This document shows, piece by piece, positions 14,946 through 21,587 of a stretch of DNA of 21,700 nucleotides (the stretch's first letter is position 1; each line of letters opens with the position of its first letter). The stretch covers positions 1 to 21,700 of the forward strand of contig CAKQEE010000005.1 of assembly GCA_934230055.1 (NCBI GenBank), written 5' to 3'. A program made the position numbers and the translations under genes. Below the pieces are notes generated by a model. The model made no database searches. It was not told where the DNA came from and saw only the letters and a program-made list of their open reading frames with translations. The DNA is from an uncultured Clostridia bacterium. GTDB lineage: Bacteria; Bacillota; Clostridia; Christensenellales; Borkfalkiaceae.

Positions 14946-16771
14946 TTTTGAATCAGTCCCTCTTCCGTAAGCTTTTCTATAATGTTTTTCGCCTGTACTT
15001 CGCCTATGCCGTCCACCTCTTTCAACTCTTCTTTCGTTGCGGAAATTATGCCGCCGAGGTCTTTGAATCTTTCGAGAAGGGCGCGCTTTTTAACCTTTCC
15101 GAGACCTTTCACACCGTCGAGAACGGAAGAAAGCGACCGCTTGCCGTGAAGGGTTCGGAAATAGGTTATCGCATAGCGGTGCGCCTCGTCGCGGATTCGT
15201 TGCAACATTCGCAAGCAGTAATCGCTTTTTGCAAGCACCACGGGTTCGCTTCTTTCGGGCAGAAACACCTCTTCCTCTCTTTTCGCCAGCGAAATAAGGT
15301 CTATGCCCTCTATTTTCAGCTCGTCGAACACCTCTTTTACGGAGGAAAGCTGACCTTTGCCTCCGTCGATTATTATAAGGTCGGGCTTCGGGAATTTTTC
15401 GGGGTCTGTCTCCATTCTTCCGAATCTTCTCGTAAGCACTTCTTTAAGGCTCCTGAAATCGTCGGGGCCTTCGAAGCTTTCTATCTTAAATCTGCGGTAT
15501 TCGCTTCTGTCCGCTTCGCCGTTTGTAAAAACGACCATACTGCCCACTTTGTCCACGCCCGAAACGTTGGATATATCGTAACATTCCATACGCTTCGGAA
15601 AGTTTTTCAGCCCGAGCTTTTCTTTAAGAGCGGCGCACGCCGCAACCGTCATATCGTTTTTGTGTTTGATTTTATCCACCGCGGTGGAAAGGTGTTCTTC
15701 CGCGTTGGCTTCCGCCATTTCCGCAAGCTGCCGCCTTACCCCCTGCTTCGCGCAGACTATCGCCGTTTTTTTGCCGTGGCGTTCGCGTAAAAATTCGGTA
15801 AGAGCTTCCGCGTCCGAAATTTCTTCCGATAAAATTATCTCGTCGGGAATATCCGCGTTATCTCTGTAATACCGAACGATAAATTCGGAAAGGGCTTCCG
15901 CGGGGGAAAGAGCCGCGCTCTCGAAAGAGTAATTTTTGCCGCCGCTCATTCTGCCGCTCCGCACGATAAGCACGTTCACCGCGGAATAAACGCCGTTTTC
16001 TTTATAGGCTATCACGTCCGCGTCTATAAATTTATTAAGAGAAGTAACCCTGCGAAGCTTTAATTTATCAAGCGAAGAAAGGGCTTCCTTATACTTTATC
16101 GCAAGCTCGAACTCTTCGTTCTCCGCCGCCGAAATCATTCTTTCTTTCAGCGTTTTTTCCGCGCCCGAAGTATCTCCCGAAACGAAGTCCACCGCTTTTC
16201 TCACCCGTTCGGCGTAATCTTCTTCGGAGCATAGCCCCGCGCAGGGCGCAAGACATCGCTTTATGTGGTAATTAAGACAGGGCTTTTCGCGTTTTCCCGC
16301 GGAAAGTTTTTTATCGCACGGGCGAAGAAGATACAAAAGGTTTACCGTATCCAGAATTTGCGAAACGGAAATACCGCCCATAAACGGACCGAAATATTTC
16401 GCGCCGTCCTTTTTTATTTTTCGCGTAACCGAAAAGGCAGGAAAATCCTCTTTAAGGTTTATTTTAAGGTACGGATAGGTTTTGTCGTCTTTAAGAAGAA
16501 TGTTGTATCTCGGCTTGTGTTTTTTGATAAGATTGTTTTCGAGAGATAAGGCGTCTATCTCGCTCGGAGCGATTATATAGTAAAAGTCGGCGATGTTTTT
16601 TACCATTGCCATAACTTTTTCGGTCTTTACCGAATTGAAAAAATATTGTCTTACGCGGTTTTTAAGGTTTTTCGCCTTGCCGACGTAAATAATCTGCCCG
16701 TCCTTATCCAGCATAACGTATACGCCGGGGTTTGAAGGAAGATTTTTTATTTTGTCCTCTAAAACGCTCAC
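14942..16771 (-). CDS. uvrC: Excinuclease ABC subunit C
   Basis: 609 residues, full length. UvrC makes both incisions in nucleotide excision repair after UvrA and UvrB find the lesion. The N-terminal GIY-YIG nuclease (PGVYVMLDKDGQIIYVGKAKNLKNRV, near 15-40), the Cys-containing middle (KPCLNYHIKRCLAPC), the UVR motif for UvrB binding (AAENEEFELAIKYKE) and the RNase H-like C-terminal nuclease with DLIIIDGGKGQL are present. The tandem helix-hairpin-helix is also there (GVKGLGKVKKRALLERF and EVDGIGEVQAKNI). The start is a GTG at 16771-16769. It has no Shine-Dalgarno site; a TATAAT box ends six bases upstream, implying a leaderless transcript. It heads the uvrC-HAD-lon-engB operon. Confidence 0.96.
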   Translation of the reverse strand: MSVLEDKIKNLPSNPGVYVMLDKDGQIIYVGKAKNLKNRVRQYFFNSVKTEKVMAMVKNIADFYYIIAPSEIDALSLENNLIKKHKPRYNILLKDDKTYPYLKINLKEDFPAFSVTRKIKKDGAKYFGPFMGGISVSQILDTVNLLYLLRPCDKKLSAGKREKPCLNYHIKRCLAPCAGLCSEEDYAERVRKAVDFVSGDTSGAEKTLKERMISAAENEEFELAIKYKEALSSLDKLKLRRVTSLNKFIDADVIAYKENGVYSAVNVLIVRSGRMSGGKNYSFESAALSPAEALSEFIVRYYRDNADIPDEIILSEEISDAEALTEFLRERHGKKTAIVCAKQGVRRQLAEMAEANAEEHLSTAVDKIKHKNDMTVAACAALKEKLGLKNFPKRMECYDISNVSGVDKVGSMVVFTNGEADRSEYRRFKIESFEGPDDFRSLKEVLTRRFGRMETDPEKFPKPDLIIIDGGKGQLSSVKEVFDELKIEGIDLISLAKREEEVFLPERSEPVVLAKSDYCLRMLQRIRDEAHRYAITYFRTLHGKRSLSSVLDGVKGLGKVKKRALLERFKDLGGIISATKEELKEVDGIGEVQAKNIIEKLTEEGLIQK

Positions 16772-16777
16772 GTTACG

Positions 16778-16807
16778 ATTATACCACGAAAGCCGGAAAA
16801 ATTACAA
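16778..16807 (-). promoter_or_regulatory. uvrC: Promoter of the uvrC operon, abutting the start codon
   Basis: On the minus strand: TTGTAA (16807-16802), 18 bases, TGG-TATAAT (16783-16778), a perfect extended -10. Only six bases separate it from the GTG, so transcription should begin at or next to the G of the start codon. It lies in the 41-base gap right after the arsR-type gene. Confidence 0.8.
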
Positions 16808-16812
16808 GCGGT

Positions 16813-17148
16813 TTAATATCCTAAAAATTCCACGCCCTTTAAAAGCACGTCGGAAAGCATATCGTTCCGAAGCGAATAGAACACTACCTTACCCTGCCGC
16901 TCCGTTTTTACCGCATTAAGGTTTTTAAGTAGTCGCAGTTGGTGAGAAACGGTGGTCTGATTAAGCTTTAAAAGTCTCGCCATATCCGTTACGCACATTT
17001 CGGAAATAGCAAGCGCGGAAATCATTTTCAGCCGCGTGTAGTCGGAAAATATGGAAAAAAAGCTCACGAGGTCGTCTAAAATTTCGCCCTGCGGAACGTA
17101 TTCCTTCACCATGTCTTGAAGCCTTTTGTCAAGTAATATTTGTTGCAT
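16813..17148 (-). CDS. ArsR-family winged-helix transcriptional regulator
   Basis: 111 residues, the usual size. An open frame extends upstream, but the ATG at 17148-17146 has GGGAG and gives a normal ArsR N-terminus. The fold signs are clear: FFSIFSDYTRLKMISAL (helices 1-2), the recognition segment CVTDMARLLKLNQTTVSHQLRLLKNLNAV (52-80), and the wing KTERQGKVVFYSL (81-93). The usual alpha-3 metal site ELCVCD is EMCVTD, with a single Cys in the whole protein, and the alpha-5 Asp/His ligands of the SmtB/CzrA type are replaced (RNDMLSDVLLKGVEF). It probably does not sense metals by the known sites. It faces a tiny plus-strand gene across a 157-base region with a palindrome, which suggests that gene as its target; that is inference. 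Confidence 0.88.
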   Translation of the reverse strand: MQQILLDKRLQDMVKEYVPQGEILDDLVSFFSIFSDYTRLKMISALAISEMCVTDMARLLKLNQTTVSHQLRLLKNLNAVKTERQGKVVFYSLRNDMLSDVLLKGVEFLGY

Positions 17149-17176
17149 AAAAACTTTCTCCCTTACGATACTTATT

Positions 17177-17262
17177 GCAAATTTTAACGTTTGCGCATAT
17201 ATTGTATCATAAAGGCGGCGGCGCGGTGCGATCGCATTTTGTCGAACCCGCGCGCATATAAT
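17177..17262. promoter_or_regulatory. Divergent promoter/operator region between the ArsR gene and the small-protein gene
   Basis: Toward the regulator: extended -10 TGA-TACAAT (minus, 17206-17201) with no good -35. Toward the small gene: TATAAT (17257-17262), also without a good -35. Between them a perfect 10-base palindrome TGCGATCGCA (17227-17236) covers both expected -35 positions. GCGCATATA occurs twice in the same orientation (17193-17201 and 17252-17260), each copy touching one -10 box. A GCAAA/TTTGC inverted pair (17177-17181, 17190-17194) lies in the regulator leader. This looks like a shared control region. Confidence 0.5.
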
Positions 17263-17305
17263 TGAATATTGACGAAAATAAAAATAAAGGTTTAAGGAGA
17301 TAAAA

Positions 17306-17464
17306 ATGAATTCAAATAATCTTACTCTCGTTGCGCTTTTGTTTTTACTTATGAACAATAATACGATAAACAACACCCAGCTGCTACTTCTTCTCGCGCT
17401 GCTTTCCACGGGGAACAATTATTGTCTGTGGGGGCAGAATACCGATAACGCCTCTTCCCGATAA
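17306..17464 (+). CDS. Small Leu/Asn-rich hydrophobic protein, 52 residues, unknown function
   Basis: ATG at 17306 with AAGGAG six bases upstream and an in-frame TAA at 17462-17464, followed 39 bases later by a strong terminator. It begins MNSNNLTLVALLFLLMNNNT and ends QNTDNASSR. Two hydrophobic blocks (about residues 6-16 and 25-34) are each bordered by Asn-rich linkers, so the first 37 residues look like a duplicated unit of roughly 18 residues (NN-x-L-rich block-NN). There are almost no charges before Asp47, one Cys (40) and one Trp (42). No signal peptide with a basic start is present. It could be a membrane-associated or self-assembling peptide; I do not recognise a family. Own ribosome site, terminator and divergent regulator make it a real gene candidate despite its size. 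Confidence 0.62.
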   Translation: MNSNNLTLVALLFLLMNNNTINNTQLLLLLALLSTGNNYCLWGQNTDNASSR

Positions 17465-17503
17465 GCCGTTTTTTAAGATTTTAAGTCGATATTTAAAAAC
17501 GTT

Positions 17504-17536
17504 AAGCCCCGACCGAAAAATTTGGTCGGGGCTTTC
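17504..17536. terminator. Strong, probably bidirectional terminator
   Basis: AAGCCCCGACC (17504-17514), loop GAAAAATTT, GGTCGGGGCTT (17524-17534), then TTCCTT on the plus strand. On the minus strand the stem is followed by AACGTTTTT. It separates the small plus-strand gene from the phosphohexomutase gene, whose 3' end faces it. Confidence 0.85.
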
Positions 17537-17619
17537 CTTATAATCGGAAATTTTAAGTTTTTCCGCGCGTTCGCGCGCTTCCTGAAAAAGGCTCTTTTCG
17601 CCTTTATTTTCCGATACTT

Positions 17620-19332
17620 TTACGAAATAACTTTCTCGAAATCGGCTTTCACCGCGGTAAGAAGTTCTTCCGCTTTTTCTTCGTTCTCCGCGGGGAGCGA
17701 ATAGTAAATTTTAAGCTTCGGTTCCGTTCCGGAGGGGCGCAGGCATACGAAGCCGCCGCCTTCAAGCTCGAAATACACCGCGTTGCAAGAAGAGCAGTCT
17801 ATTTCTTCCGAAGAGCCTTCCGCCGTCGTTCTGATAAGCTTTGAATAGTCGCGCGTGGCAAGCACTTTAATGTTCCCGAGCGATTTAACGTTCGTTTCGC
17901 GCACTCTTTCCACAACGGCGTTCATGTCGCGCATCGCGTTAAGCCCGCCGTAAATTTTGCAATCGGTATGGTCGTATACGAAGCCGTATTTTTCGTAAAG
18001 CTCGCACAATCTTTGGTACACGCCCTCTTTGCGATAAGTGTAATAACAAACCATTTCCGCAAGAAGCATACTCGCGACGACCGCGTCTTTGTCTCGGCAA
18101 TGCGTTCCGCGCAGATACCCGCAGCTTTCCTCGAAGCCGAACAGGAATTTGCCCTTTCCCGAATCGTCGTACTGCTTGATTTTTTCGCCTATATACTTAA
18201 AACCTACGGGAACGTCGTACAGCGTAACGCCGTAATCGTCCGCGATAAGCTTTGCCATACTCGTCGATACGAAGGATTTAACCACGAAACCGCGCTTGTC
18301 GAGCTTGCCCGTTTCTTTCAATCTTCTTAAAACGTAATCGAGCAGAAGCGCGCCCGTCTGATTGCCCGTAAGCACCGTGAATTCTCCCTTATCGTTTCTC
18401 ACCGCCACGCCGAGCCTGTCGCAATCGGGATCCGTGCCTATCGCCACGTCCGCCTGCTTAAAGTCCGCCATTTTTATCGCAAGCTCCAAGGTCTCTTTGT
18501 ATTCGGGATTAGGCACTTTAACGGTAGTAAATTCGGGGTCTTTGTTCACCTGTTCGGGAACGAGAATCGCGTTCACCCCTATCTTTTTCAGTATGGTGGT
18601 TACGGGAATATATCCGCTGCCGTGAACGGGCGTATACACGAACTTGACCGTTTTGCCCACAGCCTTCACCTCTTTTCTCGAAAGGCAAAGCTTTTTTATC
18701 GTCGCGTAATACTTTTTGTCTACCGAATTAGGGGTGTATATAATATTTTTGTTTTTATTTTCGTCGTAAACGATTTTTCCCGAAACGGGACTGCCCACGG
18801 CGTTTATGTATTCCACAAGTCTCGCGGTGGCTTCCACGGACATTTGCGCCCCGTCTCTGCCGTATATTTTATAGCCGTTATATTCCTTCGGATTATGGCT
18901 CGCGGTTATCATTATTCCCGCAAAAGCGCGCCTTTCGCGCACGGCGAAAGAAAGCATCGGCACGGGGTGAACTTCTTTAAAAAGATAGGTCTTTATACCG
19001 TTCGATACGAGTACCACCGCCGCGTTGTACGCGAACTCGTAGGACATTCTGCGCGTGTCGTAAGAAATAACCACGCCGCGTTTAACCGCGCGCTTCCCGA
19101 GGGTTTTCATATAGTCGGCAAGCCCCTGAGTAGCCCTTCTCACGGTGAAAACGTTCATCATGTTCGTTCCCATGCCGATAATGCCGCGCATACCCGCCGT
19201 GCCGAATTCTAGATCTTTTCCGAAGCGATACTCTATTGCTTTTTCGTCGTTTTCGATAGAAGCAAGCTCTTTTTTATCGCAAACGGAAAGCGCCTCCGAA
19301 TTACACCACTCCTCGTAAACTTCTATATACAT
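17620..19332 (-). CDS. pgcA: Alpha-D-phosphohexomutase (phosphoglucomutase/phosphomannomutase)
   Basis: 570 residues, close to B. subtilis PgcA. It interconverts glucose 1- and 6-phosphate (possibly mannose phosphates), feeding glycolipid, cell-wall or glycogen precursors. Domains in order: FGTAGMRGIIGMG start, active-site phosphoserine Ser145 in TASHNPKEYNG, metal loop GTDPDCDRLG near 300, sugar-binding GFEESCGYL (normal form G(E)ESGxx, with a Cys here), and phosphate-binding RPSGTEPKLKIYYS at the C-terminus. The open frame extends 28 codons further up, but that part overlaps the promoter; ATG 19332-19330 is preferred, with GGAG at a rather long spacing. It forms a single-gene unit. The symbol is by similarity; the exact sugar is not decided by sequence. 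Confidence 0.9.
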   Translation of the reverse strand: MYIEVYEEWCNSEALSVCDKKELASIENDEKAIEYRFGKDLEFGTAGMRGIIGMGTNMMNVFTVRRATQGLADYMKTLGKRAVKRGVVISYDTRRMSYEFAYNAAVVLVSNGIKTYLFKEVHPVPMLSFAVRERRAFAGIMITASHNPKEYNGYKIYGRDGAQMSVEATARLVEYINAVGSPVSGKIVYDENKNKNIIYTPNSVDKKYYATIKKLCLSRKEVKAVGKTVKFVYTPVHGSGYIPVTTILKKIGVNAILVPEQVNKDPEFTTVKVPNPEYKETLELAIKMADFKQADVAIGTDPDCDRLGVAVRNDKGEFTVLTGNQTGALLLDYVLRRLKETGKLDKRGFVVKSFVSTSMAKLIADDYGVTLYDVPVGFKYIGEKIKQYDDSGKGKFLFGFEESCGYLRGTHCRDKDAVVASMLLAEMVCYYTYRKEGVYQRLCELYEKYGFVYDHTDCKIYGGLNAMRDMNAVVERVRETNVKSLGNIKVLATRDYSKLIRTTAEGSSEEIDCSSCNAVYFELEGGGFVCLRPSGTEPKLKIYYSLPAENEEKAEELLTAVKADFEKVIS

Positions 19333-19387
19333 AATAATTATTAAACTCCGTAACGAAAGATAATCCACCACTATGGCGTATACATAA

Positions 19388-19416
19388 ATTTTATAAATAT
19401 TCACACGAGATGTCAA
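19388..19416 (-). promoter_or_regulatory. Predicted promoter of the phosphohexomutase gene
   Basis: On the minus strand: TTGACA (19416-19411), 17 bases, TAAAAT (19393-19388), about 50 bases before the chosen start. Its position inside the longer open frame is the main argument for the shorter protein. Confidence 0.85.
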
Positions 19417-19498
19417 GAAATTTCATCAAAATAAAAAAATATAAATTAAAATATATATCGAAAAAAAGTAAAGCTCGGGCAGGGAATAAATTGTTTGC

Positions 19499-19557
19499 AA
19501 AAATTTTCAAAAAATTCCCGCAAACAGTTGACAAGCAAACCTCTTTTTGTTACAATT
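19499..19557 (+). promoter_or_regulatory. Strong tRNA operon promoter with A/T-rich upstream element
   Basis: TTGACA (19529-19534), 17 bases, TACAAT (19552-19557). A/T tracts (AAAAATTTTCAAAAAATT, 19499-19516) precede the -35 by about 12 bases, like an UP element. The first tRNA starts 37 bases after the -10. GGGAAT/ATTCCC and TGTTTGC/GCAAACA inverted pairs interlock in the same stretch. Confidence 0.88.
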
Positions 19558-19593
19558 TATAGGCATTGTCTGCAAGGACATTTTTAGTCGAGC

Positions 19594-19667
<74 letters not shown>

Positions 19668-19696
19668 AACTTTTTTGGACGAAGGCTATTTTTTAT

Positions 19697-19773
<77 letters not shown>

Positions 19774-19777
19774 GCAC

Positions 19778-19855
19778 GGCGGGCGTAGCTCAGTTGGTTA
19801 GAGCGCAAGATTGTGGTCCTTGAGGTCGTGGGTTCGATTCCCATCACCCGCCCCA
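19778..19855 (+). tRNA. tRNA-His (anticodon GTG)
   Basis: The extra G at -1 opposite discriminator C73 is the tRNA-His hallmark. Anticodon loop TTGTGGT reads GTG. Two pairs are broken by C/A mismatches: C6-A67 in the acceptor and A31-C39 closing the anticodon loop. D and T arms are normal. It begins five bases after the tRNA-Arg CCA. Confidence 0.93.
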
Positions 19856-19863
19856 GAAAATTT

Positions 19864-19938
19864 AGGGGTGTCGCCAAGCGGTAAGGCACGGGATTTTGAT
19901 TCCCGCATTCGTAGGTTCAAATCCTGCCACCCCTGCCA
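19864..19938 (+). tRNA. tRNA-Gln (anticodon TTG)
   Basis: Acceptor AGGGGTG/CACCCCT, anticodon arm CGGGA-TTTTGAT-TCCCG, T-loop TTCAAAT, discriminator G, encoded CCA. All stems pair normally. A1-T72 is the weak first pair typical of tRNA-Gln. Confidence 0.96.
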
Positions 19939-19949
19939 AAAAGTTTAAC

Positions 19950-20025
19950 GGTTCATTAGCTCAGCCGGTAGAGCACGTGACTTTTAATCACGGTGTCCGG
20001 GGTTCGATTCCCCGATGAGCCACCA
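19950..20025 (+). tRNA. tRNA-Lys (anticodon TTT)
   Basis: Acceptor GGTTCAT/ATGAGCC with one G-T pair, anticodon arm CGTGA-CTTTTAA-TCACG, T-arm CGGGG/CCCCG, encoded CCA. Its last base (20025) is immediately followed by the next tRNA. Confidence 0.96.
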
Positions 20026-20101
20026 CCGCCTTTAGCTCAGTTGGTAGAGCAACTGACTCTTAATCAGTGGGTCCGGGGTTCGAGTCCCCGAAGGCGGACC
20101 A
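20026..20101 (+). tRNA. tRNA-Lys (anticodon CTT)
   Basis: Acceptor CCGCCTT/AAGGCGG, anticodon arm ACTGA-CTCTTAA-TCAGT, T-arm CGGGG/CCCCG, encoded CCA. It starts with no spacer after the preceding tRNA-Lys CCA, so one RNase P cut must yield both the 5' end of this tRNA and the mature CCA end of the other. The terminator stem begins four bases later. Confidence 0.95.
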
Positions 20102-20104
20102 CGG

Positions 20105-20138
20105 AAACGGGAGTCGTTTACTCCCGTTTTTGTTTTTT
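20105..20138 (+). terminator. Terminator of the tRNA operon
   Basis: AACGGGAGT (20106-20114), loop CGTTT, ACTCCCGTT (20120-20128), then TTTTGTTTTTTT. Nine perfect pairs. Confidence 0.93.
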
Positions 20139-20588
20139 TATTTCAAAAACTCTTAATTTGAAGCCTCTTAATTAAAAACGCCGTCTTTCCCCTTGTTAAA
20201 GATTTTTATTTTTTACCGCTATTGCGGCAAAAATGCGGCGGAAAAATGAATTCGGGAAGGTCAACGAGGTACCTTGTCAGCGCGAAATTACGGCTTTTTA
20301 ATGGCGCAAAAGTGAAAAACGAGAGGGTGAAGAACGCTTTTCCACCCGCAAAAGCGCGTAAAGTTAAACCGCGTTTCGGTAGCCGCAAGCGCACGGCAAA
20401 GCGAAACGTATAAAAATTCTTTCTTCAAAACGTGGCAAAATAACCGTATATAAGTCTTTTTTCATAAATCCGCGCAAATACCAAACGGCGGCTTTACCAA
20501 AAGGGTTTGTAAAGTTTTTCAGGGCTTCGGAATCTGATACGGAAGAAAGAAACTATGTATTTAGCGGCGGGAAAATAAATAAGAATAC
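20139..20588. other. 450-base gap without a supported gene
   Basis: The short open frames on both strands here start with weak codons or lack ribosome binding sites and have no recognisable product. A near-palindrome around AGGTACCT (20267-20274) lies in a stretch (about 20240-20410) with GC-rich, low-complexity character that could be an interspersed repeat, but no second copy is in the window. No clear promoter for the following tRNA-Leu was found. Confidence 0.45.
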
Positions 20589-20671
<83 letters not shown>

Positions 20672-20675
20672 AGTG

Positions 20676-20714
20676 TGATGGTCTATAAGTCTTTTCTTAT
20701 AGACCATCATTTTT
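20676..20714 (+). terminator. Terminator of tRNA-Leu
   Basis: TGATGGTCTATAAG, loop TCTTTT, CTTATAGACCATCA (14 perfect pairs), then TTTTTG and more T. It closes the tRNA-Leu transcript before the repeat region. Confidence 0.94.
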
Positions 20715-20742
20715 GTATTTTTAGGGGCATTTTCGCCCATTT

Positions 20743-20873
20743 TTAACCGACGGCATAAAGGTCGATGGAAATCACGATATCGAGTTCCAATTCAAATGAG
20801 GAGTCGACATTCACGAAAACCATATAAACGAAGACCACTATCCCAAAAAACGGGTAGTGGTCTTTTTTTTTTT
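20743..20873 (+). repeat. Structured direct repeat, copy A, ending in a terminator
   Basis: This unit matches 21588-21700 closely: by hand about 12 substitutions and gaps of 4 and 2 bases over the shared 115 or so columns. It folds into three hairpins: CGAC/GTCG (20748-20764), ATATCGA/TCGACAT around AATTCAAATG, and a long stem AGACCACTATCCC/GGGTAGTGGTCT followed by 11 T (20863-20873). The last is an excellent plus-strand intrinsic terminator. The T-run faces the plus strand only, so the unit is directional. It may be a duplicated small RNA, an insertion or recombination site, or the end of a preceding cassette. Confidence 0.8.
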
Positions 20874-20892
20874 AGTCCGGATGCTAAAATTG

Positions 20893-20921
20893 TTGAAAAG
20901 TCGGTAAAAATATGCTATATT
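20893..20921 (+). promoter_or_regulatory. Predicted promoter of the SRPBCC gene
   Basis: TTGAAA (20893-20898), 17 bases, TGC-TATATT (20916-20921), an extended -10. It starts 20 bases after copy A of the repeat ends and would give a leader of about 134 bases before the ATG at 21062. Confidence 0.65.
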
Positions 20922-21041
20922 GGAATTAACTGCGAAGCAGACAAAACGAAACCAAAAGAGATAGAGGTCGTCGGAATTGCGGCGTTTGCGATTGCTATTG
21001 TCGTAATCCTTGAGATTGCCGGGGTGCCGATGCCGCTTTAA
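20922..21041 (+). other. Possible truncated coding remnant or short upstream ORF
   Basis: The frame ending at TAA 21039-21041 reads KPKEIEVVGIAAFAIAIVVI then LEIAGVPMPL, with coding-like codon choice and a hydrophobic run, and stops seven bases before the next gene's AGGAG. No ATG, GTG or TTG lies in frame between the predicted transcript start and the hydrophobic part; the only in-frame ATG upstream (20796) is inside the repeat. It may be the tail of a broken membrane protein gene carried in with the cassette, or chance. Confidence 0.25.
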
Positions 21042-21061
21042 CAGAATAGGAGAAACTGATA

Positions 21062-21583
21062 ATGGTTATTCTTACAGAACAGATTGAGATCCCTGCGCCC
21101 TATGAGAAATTGGAGGCATGGGTTGCTAACTTTGAGGAAGAGTTTGTGAAATGGAGTCCCTACCACATCGAATGCAATCTCTATAACGGGAACTATCACA
21201 CAGGAAGCAAGGTTCGCTTCCGCGAGATTGTCATGGGGCTGGACTACGATGTGACCGGTACAATTACGGAATGCGAGCAGGATGAAAACCACTTCCACAT
21301 AGTCTTCCAAAGCGACAAGAAGACAGCTTTTATTACTTTTGAAGGAAAGAGAACAGAGACCGGGTGCCATTTCTCTCATACAGAGGCTTTCGGCATGACC
21401 ACGCCGGTAATCGGGGCGATTATGAATTTCCTGATCTTCAAAGTGTTTTTCAGGAAAAAGGCAAACTGGCAGCTTATCCGGGATGATATGATTCTGGACA
21501 ACAAATATTTAAGCGATATTCTGACCGAAGGAAAATACCCGGAGAGAATCCCGCTGGACAAGCTGTTGACTGACGTAAAGTAA
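21062..21583 (+). CDS. SRPBCC-fold (START/Bet v1-like) protein
   Basis: 173 residues. The start ILTEQIEIPAPYEKLEAWVA (beta strand, then helix, with a xxI-x-APxEx-x-xWV pattern), the middle GSKVRFREIVMGLDYDVTGTI and the TFEGKRTETGCHFSHTEAF strand pair fit the helix-grip fold of polyketide cyclase/dehydrase-type SRPBCC proteins. A C-terminal amphipathic helix with FKVFFRKKANWQLIRDD follows. These bind hydrophobic ligands; the ligand cannot be told. AGGAG lies nine bases before the ATG. Codon use differs from the rest of the window (many GAG, ATC, CTG, GGG where neighbours use GAA, ATT/ATA, CTT/TTA, GGC), and the gene sits between two direct repeats after tRNA-Leu, both signs of recent acquisition. 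Confidence 0.75.
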   Translation: MVILTEQIEIPAPYEKLEAWVANFEEEFVKWSPYHIECNLYNGNYHTGSKVRFREIVMGLDYDVTGTITECEQDENHFHIVFQSDKKTAFITFEGKRTETGCHFSHTEAFGMTTPVIGAIMNFLIFKVFFRKKANWQLIRDDMILDNKYLSDILTEGKYPERIPLDKLLTDVK

Positions 21584-21587
21584 CCCC

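Noticed and set aside
17149..17418. Extension of the ArsR-type frame upstream of 17148
   Set aside because: It crosses the control region and the opposite small gene; the ATG at 17148 has GGGAG and gives a normal-length regulator.
19333..19416. 28-codon N-terminal extension of the phosphohexomutase
   Set aside because: The extension contains the -10 and -35 boxes of a consensus promoter, so it is not transcribed in the main mRNA.
20206..20413. Small basic ORF on the plus strand and its antisense partner in the gap before tRNA-Leu
   Set aside because: Weak start codon, no ribosome site, no recognisable domain; more likely intergenic or repeat sequence.
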